DNA of 64,000 nt from positions 620,001 to 684,000 of the forward strand of contig NZ_JANFQP010000002.1 in the NCBI RefSeq assembly GCF_024436175.1, written 5' to 3'. Shown piece by piece: positions 8,249 to 16,778 of this stretch (position 1 is the stretch's first letter; each line of letters opens with the position of its first letter). The position numbers were made by a program, and so were the translations under genes. The notes under the pieces were generated by a model. The model was not told the DNA's origin, did not search any database, and saw only the letters and a list, made by a program, of their open reading frames with translations. This stretch comes from Kaistella montana. Its GTDB lineage: Bacteria > Bacteroidota > Bacteroidia > Flavobacteriales > Weeksellaceae.

Positions 8249-8281
8249 AAACCGTTTCAATTCGTTGAAGCGGTTTTTTTG
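8249..8281 (+). terminator. Terminator overlapping the end of the convergent acyltransferase gene
   Basis: AAACCGTTTCAA (8249-8260), loop TTCG, TTGAAGCGGTTT (8265-8276), then T-run. One G-U pair in 12. The stop codon of the opposite gene (8257-8259) and its last codons lie inside this hairpin. Confidence 0.85.
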
Positions 8282-9351
8282 CGAAGAAACTCCAATAATT
8301 TCCAGCCGAATGCATCTACTTTTTTTAATCCTTCCGCAATGATTACGGCCAATAGAATGTTGATGAGGTAAATGAGGATCATTAATAACCACCATTGCAT
8401 TTTATCTTTTAAACCGACCACCAAAAAATAGACAAGTGACGAGCTCATGCCTTGAGCGAAATAGAAAAATATAGCATTTTTTCCAATATAAGTAATGAAG
8501 CTTTCTTTGCTGATTTTCAATTGATTGTATAAAGTGAAAAGCGTGACCAAAGAAAAACAAGACCAGAAAATGTACAGTAATTTCGGTGGAAATTTGGCTT
8601 TATTCATCTTCATGAAAAGTTCTTTGCCCGAATTCCAGAAGAGGAAAATGAAAATCAGAATTAAAACTCCGTATAAAATAGGAATCCATTTGGTGGGAAT
8701 TTTCTTTCCTTTAAAACGATTTGCCAATAAAAATAGACCTAAATAAAAAGCAACATAGCCAACTTGCCCCGATGGATAATATTGTGGTAAAAGATTAAAA
8801 ATCAGAGTTAAACCAAAACACAAAGCAATAAACCAATTGATATGTTTCGGGAAAAACCTAAGAATTAGCACTCCGAAAACGGTGAGGATGAAATAGACTT
8901 TCAAATACCAGAAACTTCCCATCACGACTGGGAAAGTATCCGCATTGGTGTATTGATGAAGATACCAATTTCCGAGATTTTGCCATTGTGGAACATCGGA
9001 AATGTTTTGCGGAACATATTTCGTCCCAAAAGTAGAATAGAAATCTTTCATCCATTCCAAACCGAAAATATTTAAACCAAAAACTTTGAAAAAATAATCG
9101 AGGAAGAAGAGGAAAGTCACAAAAATCATGAAAGTGATCTGCAACTTGAGAAGCCTGTAGAGGGTTTTTTCTACATTTCCGCCGGAAGTCAATCCGCTGA
9201 GTGCATAAAATAATGGAACGTCAATCAGCAACGAAAAAACGCGCCATTCCGTAGGAACATAAAATTGACCGGACCAAAAAACGGTGTGGATGAAAATAAT
9301 CGCCAAGGTGGCAAAACCTTTGGCAAAATCAATGTATAAATCTCTTTTCAT
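8257..9351 (-). CDS. Acyltransferase-3 family membrane protein
   Basis: A 364-residue polytopic protein with about ten hydrophobic segments, beginning MKRDLYIDFAKGFATLAII. The Asp-Phe-Ala-Lys-Gly start and IFIHTVFW with a His in the first helix are typical of acyltransferase-3 (OafA/OpgC-like) enzymes, which O-acylate cell-surface glycans. No sugar-synthesis genes adjoin it, so the acceptor is unknown. It is monocistronic, with a -7 box 15 nt upstream. Its C-terminal codons double as the terminator of the small gene converging on it. Confidence 0.8.
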   Translation of the reverse strand: MKRDLYIDFAKGFATLAIIFIHTVFWSGQFYVPTEWRVFSLLIDVPLFYALSGLTSGGNVEKTLYRLLKLQITFMIFVTFLFFLDYFFKVFGLNIFGLEWMKDFYSTFGTKYVPQNISDVPQWQNLGNWYLHQYTNADTFPVVMGSFWYLKVYFILTVFGVLILRFFPKHINWFIALCFGLTLIFNLLPQYYPSGQVGYVAFYLGLFLLANRFKGKKIPTKWIPILYGVLILIFIFLFWNSGKELFMKMNKAKFPPKLLYIFWSCFSLVTLFTLYNQLKISKESFITYIGKNAIFFYFAQGMSSSLVYFLVVGLKDKMQWWLLMILIYLINILLAVIIAEGLKKVDAFGWKLLEFLRKKTASTN

Positions 9352-9365
9352 AGTGGTAAGAAATT

Positions 9366-9373
9366 CAAATTTA
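9366..9373 (-). promoter_or_regulatory. -7 box of the acyltransferase gene
   Basis: TAAATTTG on the minus strand, 14 nt before the ATG; predicted leader about 9 nt. Confidence 0.6.
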
Positions 9374-9512
9374 ATTAAAAATCTTCTGTAAAATAGATTT
9401 TTGATGAATAATAAATGATGTTTTTTTCAATACGAATGTCATCCTCAGGAACTTATCTCGAAAAATTGATCAAAAAAAATAAGATGATTGTGGATAACTC
9501 AAAAATATTTAT

Positions 9513-9520
9513 TACTTTTG
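9513..9520 (+). promoter_or_regulatory. -7 box of rplU-rpmA
   Basis: TACTTTTG, with a TTG at 9488-9490 about 22 nt upstream as possible -33 element; 32 nt before the rplU ATG. Confidence 0.6.
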
Positions 9521-9552
9521 CACCTCGAATTAACTAACAAAATTTATAAACA

Positions 9553-10158
9553 ATGTTTGCAATTGTAGAAATAGCAGGGCTTCAATACAAAGTTGAGCAA
9601 GACCAAAAGTTGTTTGTACACCGTTTGAAAGGAGATAAAGGATCGAAAGTATCTTTCGACAAAGTTCTTCTTACTGTAAACGGTACTACAACAATCGGCG
9701 CCCCGGCTGTAAGCGGTATCACTGTTGATGCTGAAATTTTAGACCACGTGAAAGCGGATAAAGTAATCATCTTCAAAAAGAAAAGAAGAAAAGGTTACGA
9801 AAAGAAAAACGGTCACAGACAATCTTTAACTCAAATCGTAATCACTGGTATTACAGGATTTGATGGTGCGAAAAAAACAGCTAAAAAAGAAACTGCAGAA
9901 CCAAAAGCTGCTAAAGCTGCAAAAACCGAAACTAAAGCTGTTGCTAACCGCGATGCTGCTACCGTAAACTTCGGTGAAGACCACGAATTGAACCACCTTT
10001 TAGAAAAAAACGGTCTTTCTCAATCTAGCGATAACAGAAAAGTATTGGTAGAATTGGGTAAAGAATTGAAAGAATCTTTAGGGAAAAGAGTTCTAGGTTC
10101 TGAAGAATTTGATGCTTTCATCAAAGAAAATTTAGAAAAATTAACTCCAAAAAAATAA
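9553..10158 (+). CDS. rplU: Ribosomal protein L21 with a long C-terminal extension
   Basis: Residues 1 to about 103 are a complete bacterial L21, a 23S rRNA-binding large-subunit protein, with the basic loop FKKKRRKGYEKKNGHRQ and end SLTQIVITGI. Typical L21 stops there; this one is 201 residues. An Ala/Lys/Glu-rich linker (about 105-130) leads to a helical segment of about 60 residues (DHELNHLLEKNGLS... to the end). Flavobacterial L21 proteins are, to my recollection, often extended in this way; the role of the tail is not known to me. rpmA follows after 12 nt in the usual rplU-rpmA operon. Confidence 0.95.
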   Translation: MFAIVEIAGLQYKVEQDQKLFVHRLKGDKGSKVSFDKVLLTVNGTTTIGAPAVSGITVDAEILDHVKADKVIIFKKKRRKGYEKKNGHRQSLTQIVITGITGFDGAKKTAKKETAEPKAAKAAKTETKAVANRDAATVNFGEDHELNHLLEKNGLSQSSDNRKVLVELGKELKESLGKRVLGSEEFDAFIKENLEKLTPKK

Positions 10159-10170
10159 TACTGAAATAAA

Positions 10171-10428
10171 ATGGCACACAAAAAAGGAGTTGGTAGCTCC
10201 AAAAACGGTAGAGAATCTCACTCTAAAAGATTGGGTGTAAAGATTTTCGGTGGACAGGAAGCGATTGCTGGGAACATCATCGTGAGACAAAGAGGTACAC
10301 AACACCACCCAGGTGAAAACGTGGGAATGGGTAAAGACCACACTCTTCACGCTCTTGTTGACGGTAAAGTAGTTTTCAGAAAGAAACAAAATAACAGATC
10401 TTTCGTATCTATTGAACCTAACGCATAA
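10171..10428 (+). CDS. rpmA: Ribosomal protein L27
   Basis: An 85-residue L27 that starts directly with [16 protein letters not shown], so the N-terminal tail reaching the peptidyl-transferase centre is made mature and needs no cleavage of a leader as in Firmicutes. Other family residues are [10 protein letters not shown] and [10 protein letters not shown]. It is the second gene of rplU-rpmA and is followed by a terminator. Confidence 0.97.
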   Translation: MAHKKGVGSSKNGRESHSKRLGVKIFGGQEAIAGNIIVRQRGTQHHPGENVGMGKDHTLHALVDGKVVFRKKQNNRSFVSIEPNA

Positions 10429-10459
10429 TTATTGCGTACCGATTATTCGGACATAAATT

Positions 10460-10487
10460 AAATCCCCTTTCACAAGATTGGGGATTT
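10460..10487 (+). terminator. Terminator of rplU-rpmA
   Basis: AAATCCCC (10460-10467) pairs with GGGGATTT (10480-10487) and is followed by T-rich sequence. Confidence 0.85.
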
Positions 10488-10574
10488 TATTTGGTTTAAA
10501 ATCAAAAACATTTTCAAACAAATAGCTCAGCGGAAAATTAATTTTTAATTCATCAATATTTCATATTCAAATCT

Positions 10575-10582
10575 TACATTTG
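10575..10582 (+). promoter_or_regulatory. -7 box of the LpxH-like gene
   Basis: TACATTTG ends 11 nt before the ATG at 10594, predicting a leader of only about 5-7 nt. Confidence 0.55.
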
Positions 10583-10593
10583 GAAAAACGAAT

Positions 10594-11439
10594 ATGGGAA
10601 AAAGAGAAGTAGAAATCGTTGTTCTTTCAGACATCCATTTGGCTACATACGGTTGCCACGCTACCGAATTGGTTGCTTACCTGAAAAGCATCAACCCGAA
10701 AATACTTATTTTAAATGGCGACATCATTGATGGATGGGCGTTTTCCAAGAAATATTTTCCCAATTCACACATGGCGGTACTGAGTGAATTTTTTAAAATG
10801 ATGAAAAGCGAAACGCAAATCATTTATATCACGGGAAACCACGATGAATTCTTAAGAAAATATACCGATTTGACGATGGGAAACCTGTTTCTCACCGACA
10901 AATATCTGCTAGAAATCAACGGAAAAAAACATTGGTTTTTTCATGGAGATATTTTCGATCATACCACAAAAGGTGGCGCTAAAATTATTGCAAAAATTGG
11001 CGGAATTGGCTATGATTGGTTGATTTTAGTCAACAGAGCCATTAATTTTATCCTCGAAAGTTTAGGCAGAAAAAAAGTTTCACTTTCTAAAAGAATTAAA
11101 AATTCAGTGAAAAATGCCATGAAATTCATTGGCGATTTCGAAGAAAAAGCGATAGAACTTGCCATTGAAAACCATTATGATTACGTGATTTGCGGGCATA
11201 TTCATCAACCAGCCGATCGGGCTGTAACAAAAGAAGCCGGCTCTGTACATTACCTGAATTCTGGTGATTGGATCGAGAATTTATCTTACCTGGAATACAA
11301 TAATGGAGAGTGGCAACTTCTTTTTTTTGATGAAAATAAATTCGAAAAACCTGAAATTGAAACCAATGATATTTCCGTAAACGTCGAAGAACTGATACAT
11401 CCAAATGTTTTCGCCGCATTCGTTGGAAATAGAATTTAA
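10594..11439 (+). CDS. UDP-2,3-diacylglucosamine diphosphatase-like metallophosphoesterase
   Basis: A 281-residue calcineurin-like phosphoesterase. The metal motifs appear in order: SDIHLA, NGDIID, GNHDE, HGDIFDH and GHIHQP. This arrangement, and the length, match the LpxH-like proteins of Bacteroidota, which hydrolyse UDP-2,3-diacylglucosamine to lipid X in lipid A synthesis. The insert rich in Ile/Lys between HGD and GHIH fits membrane-surface binding. No other lpx gene is nearby, so lpxH identity is probable but unproven. It ends 1 nt from the end of convergent thiL, with no terminator between. Confidence 0.78.
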   Translation: MGKREVEIVVLSDIHLATYGCHATELVAYLKSINPKILILNGDIIDGWAFSKKYFPNSHMAVLSEFFKMMKSETQIIYITGNHDEFLRKYTDLTMGNLFLTDKYLLEINGKKHWFFHGDIFDHTTKGGAKIIAKIGGIGYDWLILVNRAINFILESLGRKKVSLSKRIKNSVKNAMKFIGDFEEKAIELAIENHYDYVICGHIHQPADRAVTKEAGSVHYLNSGDWIENLSYLEYNNGEWQLLFFDENKFEKPEIETNDISVNVEELIHPNVFAAFVGNRI

Positions 11440-11440
11440 T

Positions 11441-12493
11441 CTATTTTTTCAAAAAAGCATCCCAACCTTGTGCATTCAGAGCGATAAGTTCGTTGCTGCC
11501 TCTCGCCACTAAATAATTTCCGTGTTCTAATTCCACAGCATGACCGATAATGCTAAAATCCGGATGGTTTCTTATTTTCTCGAAATCTTCAGGAGCAATA
11601 GTAAATAGCAATTCGAAATCTTCGCCGCCATTCATCGCGCACATTACAGGGTTCAAATTCAGTTCATCAGCCGTAGAAATCGTTAAAGAATCCATCGGAA
11701 TCTTTTCCTCATACAATCTGAAGCCAACTTTGCTTTGATCCGATAAATGCAGGATTTCCGAAGATAATCCGTCTGAAATATCAATCATAGAAGTAGGTTT
11801 TACGCCGAGTTCATTTAAAGTTTTTTTGATGTCGGTTCGCGCTTCTGGTTTTAATTGTCTTTCGAGAATGTAATCATAGCCTTCCATTTCCGGTTGCATA
11901 TTCGGATTCGCAAGATAAACAGAGTGTTCTCTTTCCAAAATTTGCAAACCAAGATATGCACCGCCTAAATCGCCGGTTACTACCAATAAATCATTAGGTT
12001 TTGCACCACTTCTTTTTACAATATTTTCAGAATCTTCCATTCCGATTGCGGTGATGCTCATCACCAAACCAGAAGTGGAACTTGTGGTATCGCCACCTAC
12101 CAAATCAACCTTATAATGTTTACAAGCTAACGCAATTCCTGCGTAGATTTCCTCCAAAGCTTCCACCGGAAAACGATTGGAAACCGCAAGCGAAACCAGA
12201 ATTTGCGTTGGTGTAGCATTCATCGCAGCGATGTCGCTTAAATTCACAACAACTGCTTTATAACCAAGGTGTTTCAAAGGAACATAACCAAGGTTAAAAT
12301 GCACGCCTTCAGCCAAAATATCTGTCGATACAACAATATTTTTATTTTCAGGATTGATTACTGCAGCGTCATCACCAATGGAAATTTCGGTGGAAGTATT
12401 CTTGAAACTAAAATTTTCGGTTAAATGTTTAATCAGTCCGAATTCACCATATGTTGAAATGGGCGTAAGTTGCGGATTTTTATCTTCGAGCAT
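11441..12493 (-). CDS. thiL: Thiamine-monophosphate kinase
   Basis: A 350-residue ThiL, which phosphorylates thiamine monophosphate to thiamine diphosphate. Visible family features are TYGEFGLIKHL near the N-terminus, the metal/ATP loop IGDDAAV, STDILAEGVHF, NLSDIAAMNA, the VGGDTT box and NGGEDFELLF near the C-terminus. It follows the thioesterase gene by 40 nt and is probably expressed from that promoter. No TPP riboswitch is visible upstream. Confidence 0.95.
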   Translation of the reverse strand: MLEDKNPQLTPISTYGEFGLIKHLTENFSFKNTSTEISIGDDAAVINPENKNIVVSTDILAEGVHFNLGYVPLKHLGYKAVVVNLSDIAAMNATPTQILVSLAVSNRFPVEALEEIYAGIALACKHYKVDLVGGDTTSSTSGLVMSITAIGMEDSENIVKRSGAKPNDLLVVTGDLGGAYLGLQILEREHSVYLANPNMQPEMEGYDYILERQLKPEARTDIKKTLNELGVKPTSMIDISDGLSSEILHLSDQSKVGFRLYEEKIPMDSLTISTADELNLNPVMCAMNGGEDFELLFTIAPEDFEKIRNHPDFSIIGHAVELEHGNYLVARGSNELIALNAQGWDAFLKK

Positions 12494-12533
12494 TGCTTTT
12501 TGATTTAATGGGTTAAGAAATTAGAAAAAATGA

Positions 12534-13061
12534 CTAATCTTCTTTTGATTTTCTCCAAGTAAAAGTATCCCTTTTATGAAAAGCTTCTACATTTTCCGGA
12601 CGAAAAGGAAGATCTTTAAGATCTTGTTTGGTTAAAATCTTTGTGTTTTCAGAGCTGAATTCCTTCATTACTTCCAAAATATCATCGGGTGGAGTAGTCG
12701 TTTTTCTTAACATCATGTCAATCCAAACTCCGGTTGCTTCTGAAGTGGCACAATGTGTTCCGTCGGGTAAATAAAATTTATGAAGAAACTGATAAATACT
12801 CGCATCTTCGGACATTCCAGCTATTTCTGCGCTTACATACACCGTTTGGTCCGCGTAGATTTCCTTGAAAAAAGAATATCTTTCATGTAAAATTACTGGT
12901 CCGATTCCCCATCTGCTCAGTTCTTTAAGCCCCATTTTGTGGGTGTTCATAAAAGCCATTCGGGTTTGCGCGCAATATTGCACATAAGAGGAGTTTGCAA
13001 GATGTTTATTGGCGTCGATATCGCTCCATCTTACTTCAAATTTATAATGATACAAAGACAT
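12534..13061 (-). CDS. Acyl-CoA thioesterase, 4HBT hotdog fold
   Basis: A 175-residue single-domain hotdog protein of the 4-hydroxybenzoyl-CoA thioesterase (YbgC/FadM-like) type. The active-site loop VRWSDIDANKHLANSSYV (10-27) carries the catalytic Asp and the conserved His and Asn. Substrate cannot be assigned. It is first in a two-gene unit with thiL; a -7 box lies 20 nt upstream, back to back with the promoter of the flavoprotein gene. Confidence 0.85.
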   Translation of the reverse strand: MSLYHYKFEVRWSDIDANKHLANSSYVQYCAQTRMAFMNTHKMGLKELSRWGIGPVILHERYSFFKEIYADQTVYVSAEIAGMSEDASIYQFLHKFYLPDGTHCATSEATGVWIDMMLRKTTTPPDDILEVMKEFSSENTKILTKQDLKDLPFRPENVEAFHKRDTFTWRKSKED

Positions 13062-13081
13062 TTAGTATTATTTTTAGATTG

Positions 13082-13089
13082 CAAAATTA
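13082..13089 (-). promoter_or_regulatory. -7 box of the thioesterase-thiL unit
   Basis: TAATTTTG on the minus strand, 20 nt before the ATG at 13061. Confidence 0.55.
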
Positions 13090-13116
13090 CGCATTAATCA
13101 TGGGTTAGAAAAATTG

Positions 13117-13124
13117 TATTTTTG
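13117..13124 (+). promoter_or_regulatory. -7 box of the HI0933-like gene
   Basis: TATTTTTG, 72 nt before the GTG start; diverges from the thioesterase promoter 27 bp away. Confidence 0.5.
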
Positions 13125-13196
13125 CAAATCCTATGCAGTGTTTATTTTTATTAAATCGCTGCTGAAAAATTATTTAAGTCTAAAAAACATCAATTT

Positions 13197-14402
13197 GTGA
13201 AGAAACAAATCATCATCATCGGAGGCGGAGCAGCAGGTTTTTTCTGTGCTGCAAATCTTGACGAAAGTAAATATTATGTAACGATTCTGGAACAAAATTC
13301 GGATGTTTTACAGAAAGTGAAAATCTCCGGTGGCGGAAGATGCAATGTTTCTCACGCTTGTTTTGATCCAAGAGATTTGGTGGGATTTTATCCACGAGGA
13401 AACAAAGAACTTTTGAGTGTTTTTCATCAGTTTCAACCGGGAGATACGATGGATTGGTTCGATCAAAGAAATGTTGCCCTGAAAATTGAAAATGACAATC
13501 GAATTTTCCCTGAAAGCAATTCTTCACAAACCATCATTAATTGTTTGATAAATGAAGTGAATCAGAAGAATTTCACTATCAAAACCAAGTCAGTTGTTAC
13601 CGATATTAAAAAAAATGGCGGACAATTTCTTGTGAAGACGAATTCTGGTGATTTTGCGGCAGATTTCATAGTTTATTGTACAGGAAGCTCTCCGAAATCG
13701 CTAAAAATTTTGCAAAATCTTGGTCATCAAATCGTAGAACCGGTTCCGTCGCTTTTTACTTTTAATATTAAAAATGAAATGCTGAAAGATTTAAAGGGAA
13801 CCAGTTTTCCGAATGCAGAAGTGGCAATTCCTCAGCTGAAAACTGACGAATCTGGACCAATGTTGATCACGCATTGGGGACTTTCCGGACCGGCAATTTT
13901 GAAAACTTCAGCATGGAAAGCCCGCGAATTGGCGGCGTTAAAATATCAATTTGATATTCTTGTCAATTTTATCGGAATTGATATCGAGGAAGCAAGAGAA
14001 ATGTTCATGAAATTCCGTCAGGAAAATCCAAAAAAATCTATTGGAACTTCGAAAATCTTTGATGTTACGACAAGATTTTGGCATCGAATTTTATGGGTTT
14101 CAAAAATCGATTTAGATAAAAATATCTCCACAATTTCTTCGAAAGAACTTCAAAATATTTTGCAGAATCTTTGCAAAAACACAATGAAAGTTACTGGAAA
14201 ATCGACTTACAAAGACGAATTTGTCACAGCAGGCGGAGTTAATTTAAAGGAAATTAATTTTAAAAACATGTCCAGCAAAGTGATTGATCAATTTTATCTT
14301 GCAGGCGAAGTTCTTAATGTTGATGCGATTACAGGAGGATTTAATTTCCAAGCTTGTTGGAGTGAAGCTTGGTTGATTGCGCAGGATTTGAACAATCTTT
14401 AA
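13197..14402 (+). CDS. HI0933/YhiN-family flavoprotein
   Basis: A 401-residue NAD(P)/FAD-dependent oxidoreductase of the HI0933 (BaiN/RdsA-like) family. The FAD-binding IIIGGGAAGFFCA is at residues 5-17, followed by the family hallmark KISGGGRCNVSH; near the C-terminus are TAGGVNLKEI and LAGEVLNVDAITGGFNFQ. Members with known function act as 23S rRNA hydroxylation factor or bile-acid reductase, so function here is open. The start codon is GTG (13197), required because the FAD loop begins five codons later and no ATG precedes it in frame. Confidence 0.85.
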   Translation: MKKQIIIIGGGAAGFFCAANLDESKYYVTILEQNSDVLQKVKISGGGRCNVSHACFDPRDLVGFYPRGNKELLSVFHQFQPGDTMDWFDQRNVALKIENDNRIFPESNSSQTIINCLINEVNQKNFTIKTKSVVTDIKKNGGQFLVKTNSGDFAADFIVYCTGSSPKSLKILQNLGHQIVEPVPSLFTFNIKNEMLKDLKGTSFPNAEVAIPQLKTDESGPMLITHWGLSGPAILKTSAWKARELAALKYQFDILVNFIGIDIEEAREMFMKFRQENPKKSIGTSKIFDVTTRFWHRILWVSKIDLDKNISTISSKELQNILQNLCKNTMKVTGKSTYKDEFVTAGGVNLKEINFKNMSSKVIDQFYLAGEVLNVDAITGGFNFQACWSEAWLIAQDLNNL

Positions 14403-14443
14403 TTATTTTCGCGACCATGACTTTATAATTTAAGAGAAAAATT

Positions 14444-14468
14444 AATTGAGATTAATCTCAATTTTTTT
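14444..14468. terminator. Palindromic terminator between flavoprotein gene and psd
   Basis: AATTGAGATT (14444-14453) followed at once by its exact complement AATCTCAATT, then T-run. A-rich on the other side, so it may also serve psd. Confidence 0.75.
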
Positions 14469-14484
14469 GTAAGCTTTTTTGTAT

Positions 14485-15138
14485 TTAAGCTTTCATTTTT
14501 GCAATTACGTCGATGCCTCCTTTGGTTTTATCGCCGATTTTACAAGTAATTTCAGTATCTAAAGGCAAGAAAACGTCCATTCGGGAACCGAATTTAATAA
14601 AACCGAATTCGTGGCCGGCTTTAGCGGAATCCCCTTCATTACAATAAAAAACGATTCTTCTCGCCACATATCCCGCAATTTGACGGAAAACAACTTTATG
14701 ATTCGTCAAACTTTCAACTGCAACAGTGGTTCTTTCGTTCTCGGTAGAGGATTTTTCGTGCCAAGCTACCAAATATTTCCCTGGATGATATTTTTTGTAA
14801 ATCACTTTTCCGGAAACTGGATAACGACAAATGTGAACATTCAACGGCGACATAAAAATCGAAATTTGTATGGCTTTTCCTTTGATAAACTCATCTTCTT
14901 CCACTTCTTTGATCATCACTACTTTTCCGTCAACTGGAGCGATCACGTTTTCTTTATGGTCTAAAATATCACGTTGAGGAACACGGAAAAACCAAAACAC
15001 CAATCCGTAAATAATTAACAATGGAATAATGATCAAAAGCGACCATTCTTTCAGAAAATAAACCGAAAGGAAAGCAAGTACAGCGAATACAATACTCGCT
15101 ACGACGATGGTCCCGGTGGATTCTTTATGCAGTTTCAT
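14485..15138 (-). CDS. psd: Phosphatidylserine decarboxylase, short form
   Basis: A 217-residue proenzyme of the short Psd class, which makes phosphatidylethanolamine at the inner membrane. Hydrophobic N-terminus (about 10-50), then APVDGKV, SIFMSPLNVH, and the self-cleavage site FGSRMDVFLP, where Gly-Ser breaks to leave a pyruvoyl group on the small C-terminal subunit. It lies 7 nt behind cdsA, so the two steps of phospholipid synthesis share a transcript with the LUD gene. Confidence 0.95.
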   Translation of the reverse strand: MKLHKESTGTIVVASIVFAVLAFLSVYFLKEWSLLIIIPLLIIYGLVFWFFRVPQRDILDHKENVIAPVDGKVVMIKEVEEDEFIKGKAIQISIFMSPLNVHICRYPVSGKVIYKKYHPGKYLVAWHEKSSTENERTTVAVESLTNHKVVFRQIAGYVARRIVFYCNEGDSAKAGHEFGFIKFGSRMDVFLPLDTEITCKIGDKTKGGIDVIAKMKA

Positions 15139-15145
15139 AAGTTTT

Positions 15146-16021
15146 TTATATAAATTTTTCTAAAATAAAGTACAAATATACGACAGGAGCGCAGATAATA
15201 AAACTATCGAGTCGATCTAAAATCCCGCCATGACCTGGAATGATATTCCCAGAATCTTTCACGCCAAATGTTCTTTTTAGTTGGCTTTCAACTAAATCGC
15301 CGAATGGTGCAAAAACAGAAATTAAAAATCCTACAACCATCCAATTCCCACGCAAATCGGGATGAAATTTCTCCACAAAAAATGAAAGAATTAAAGTTAA
15401 AATCACTCCGCCTGCGAAACCCTCCCAGGTTTTTTTAGGAGAAATTTTTGGAGCCATTTTATGTTTTCCGAAAAGTTTTCCGGCGAAAAATGCGAAACTA
15501 TCACTGCTCCAAATGAGCGCGAAAAGAAAGAAAACTTCTAAGGTAAAAGTATCGTCGTATGAAGTGAATTTCGGCAAGCCAAGCGCAAAACCAAAAGGTA
15601 GCGAAATATAAATTACAGTGAAAATCAGTTTTCCGTTGTCGTAATATAATTCTTTTGGAAATTTAAAAAGGGTAATGACTGCAATTACAATTAATGAAAG
15701 TGCAAGGATTTCTGAAAGATTGAAATTAAAATAAAATCCATGTTCGAAAAATCGTTTTGAAAAACGATAAAACACCAATAAAATAAGTGGAAAAACCAAC
15801 CATTTTTCCCAGCTTTTTGGGTTGAATTTCATCATTTTTACGCATTCCCAAGCTCCTACAAATGCAAAGAAAGTCAATAATCCATAGAAAAGATTTTCCT
15901 GGCGAACGAGATTGGGTGAGATTTTATTAATCAAATTTGCACCGAGCGGTGTTGTACACAAAATGACGAGCAAACCATAAATGGCACCTCCGAAAAGCCG
16001 TTGAACTAGATTTTTATCCAA
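15146..16021 (-). CDS. cdsA: Phosphatidate cytidylyltransferase
   Basis: A 291-residue polytopic CdsA, which makes CDP-diacylglycerol from phosphatidate and CTP. The family signature is in the C-terminal half: SDSFAFFAGKLFGKHK, SPKKTWEGF and the closing GHGGILDRLDS. About seven membrane segments. The start is TTG at 16021-16019; there is an upstream stop a few codons earlier and no usable ATG near, so TTG is the best choice. Middle gene of LUD-cdsA-psd. Confidence 0.93.
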   Translation of the reverse strand: MDKNLVQRLFGGAIYGLLVILCTTPLGANLINKISPNLVRQENLFYGLLTFFAFVGAWECVKMMKFNPKSWEKWLVFPLILLVFYRFSKRFFEHGFYFNFNLSEILALSLIVIAVITLFKFPKELYYDNGKLIFTVIYISLPFGFALGLPKFTSYDDTFTLEVFFLFALIWSSDSFAFFAGKLFGKHKMAPKISPKKTWEGFAGGVILTLILSFFVEKFHPDLRGNWMVVGFLISVFAPFGDLVESQLKRTFGVKDSGNIIPGHGGILDRLDSFIICAPVVYLYFILEKFI

Positions 16022-16081
16022 GATTTTTTTTGATTAAGCGTGTTAGAATTTTCCTCAGAAATTATTTATTCTGTTGAAAAA

Positions 16082-16663
16082 TTAATCTTCGAGCAAAAGT
16101 AAGAAAAGTTTTGTATTGTCTTTGTTTGGAGTGTCTAATTTTGAATTGCTTCCGCTAATTGAAGTAAGGTTGCGGATGTTTCCGTTGCGCTTGATTTTGC
16201 TCATCGCATCATTCAAATTCGTCACAATCTGTGAAACATTCGCCATGATGATGATTTTTTGCGGAAGTCGCGAAGAATGATAATGGAGAATATTGTTATG
16301 GGAAAGCATAATTCTGCCATCGTAAGCAATTAAATATTCGCAAGTGATAAATGCAGTGTCATTGAATAATTCCAATTCAGTTGTATAAGGAACTTTAACC
16401 ACATCAAGGAAATTCTTCAAATCGTGATCCCAGCAAAATACAGATTTGACATCTTCGATTTTTAGAATATGATTAAGGGTTTGAAGCGCTTCAGCTTCAT
16501 CAGCACAATAATTAAAAAAACCTCCGGAATGGGTAAATAATTGGGCAAATTTATAGTCGAGATCTGCATTTTTCAGCTGATCTCCAAGTTTGATCATATC
16601 CTGATTTTCTTCTTCTTCAGGTTGATTCAATATTTTACCTACAATTTTTTTGAAAAGACTCAA
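16082..16663 (-). CDS. LUD-domain protein
   Basis: A 193-residue protein resembling the LUD (LutC/YkgG-like) domain. The LUD core runs from about residue 60 to the end, with ITCEYLIAYDGRIMLS and a region after IIMANVSQIV that aligns with the LutC end. The LutB and LutA partners for lactate utilisation are absent; instead it heads the cdsA-psd phospholipid operon. The start codon is TTG (16663); the peptide MSLFKKIVGKIL is the expected beginning. Function unknown, and a lactate role is not supported by the context. Confidence 0.7.
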   Translation of the reverse strand: MSLFKKIVGKILNQPEEEENQDMIKLGDQLKNADLDYKFAQLFTHSGGFFNYCADEAEALQTLNHILKIEDVKSVFCWDHDLKNFLDVVKVPYTTELELFNDTAFITCEYLIAYDGRIMLSHNNILHYHSSRLPQKIIIMANVSQIVTNLNDAMSKIKRNGNIRNLTSISGSNSKLDTPNKDNTKLFLLLLED

Positions 16664-16691
16664 TTTCTATTGAATTATGCGATTGTTACTA

Positions 16692-16699
16692 CAAAAATA
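16692..16699 (-). promoter_or_regulatory. -7 box of LUD-cdsA-psd
   Basis: TATTTTTG on the minus strand, 28 nt before the TTG start, lying between the ftsH terminator and the LUD gene. Confidence 0.55.
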
Positions 16700-16736
16700 G
16701 AAAATATTTATTAGAGGCGATAAAAATATAAAAAAA

Positions 16737-16773
16737 ATCCTGATAATTTGCATATTACTGCAATTATCAGGAT
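16737..16773 (-). terminator. Terminator of rsfS-ftsH
   Basis: Perfect 12-bp stem ATCCTGATAATT/AATTATCAGGAT around a 13-nt loop, with a T-run following on the minus strand; it starts 5 nt after the ftsH stop. Confidence 0.9.
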
Positions 16774-16778
16774 GTAAT

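Noticed and set aside
12494..12533. TPP riboswitch near thiL
   Set aside because: The 40-nt gap is too short and has no thi-box; thiL is second in an operon with a thioesterase.
16082..16663. lutC of a lactate-utilisation operon
   Set aside because: lutA and lutB are absent, and the neighbours are cdsA and psd; only the domain name is kept.
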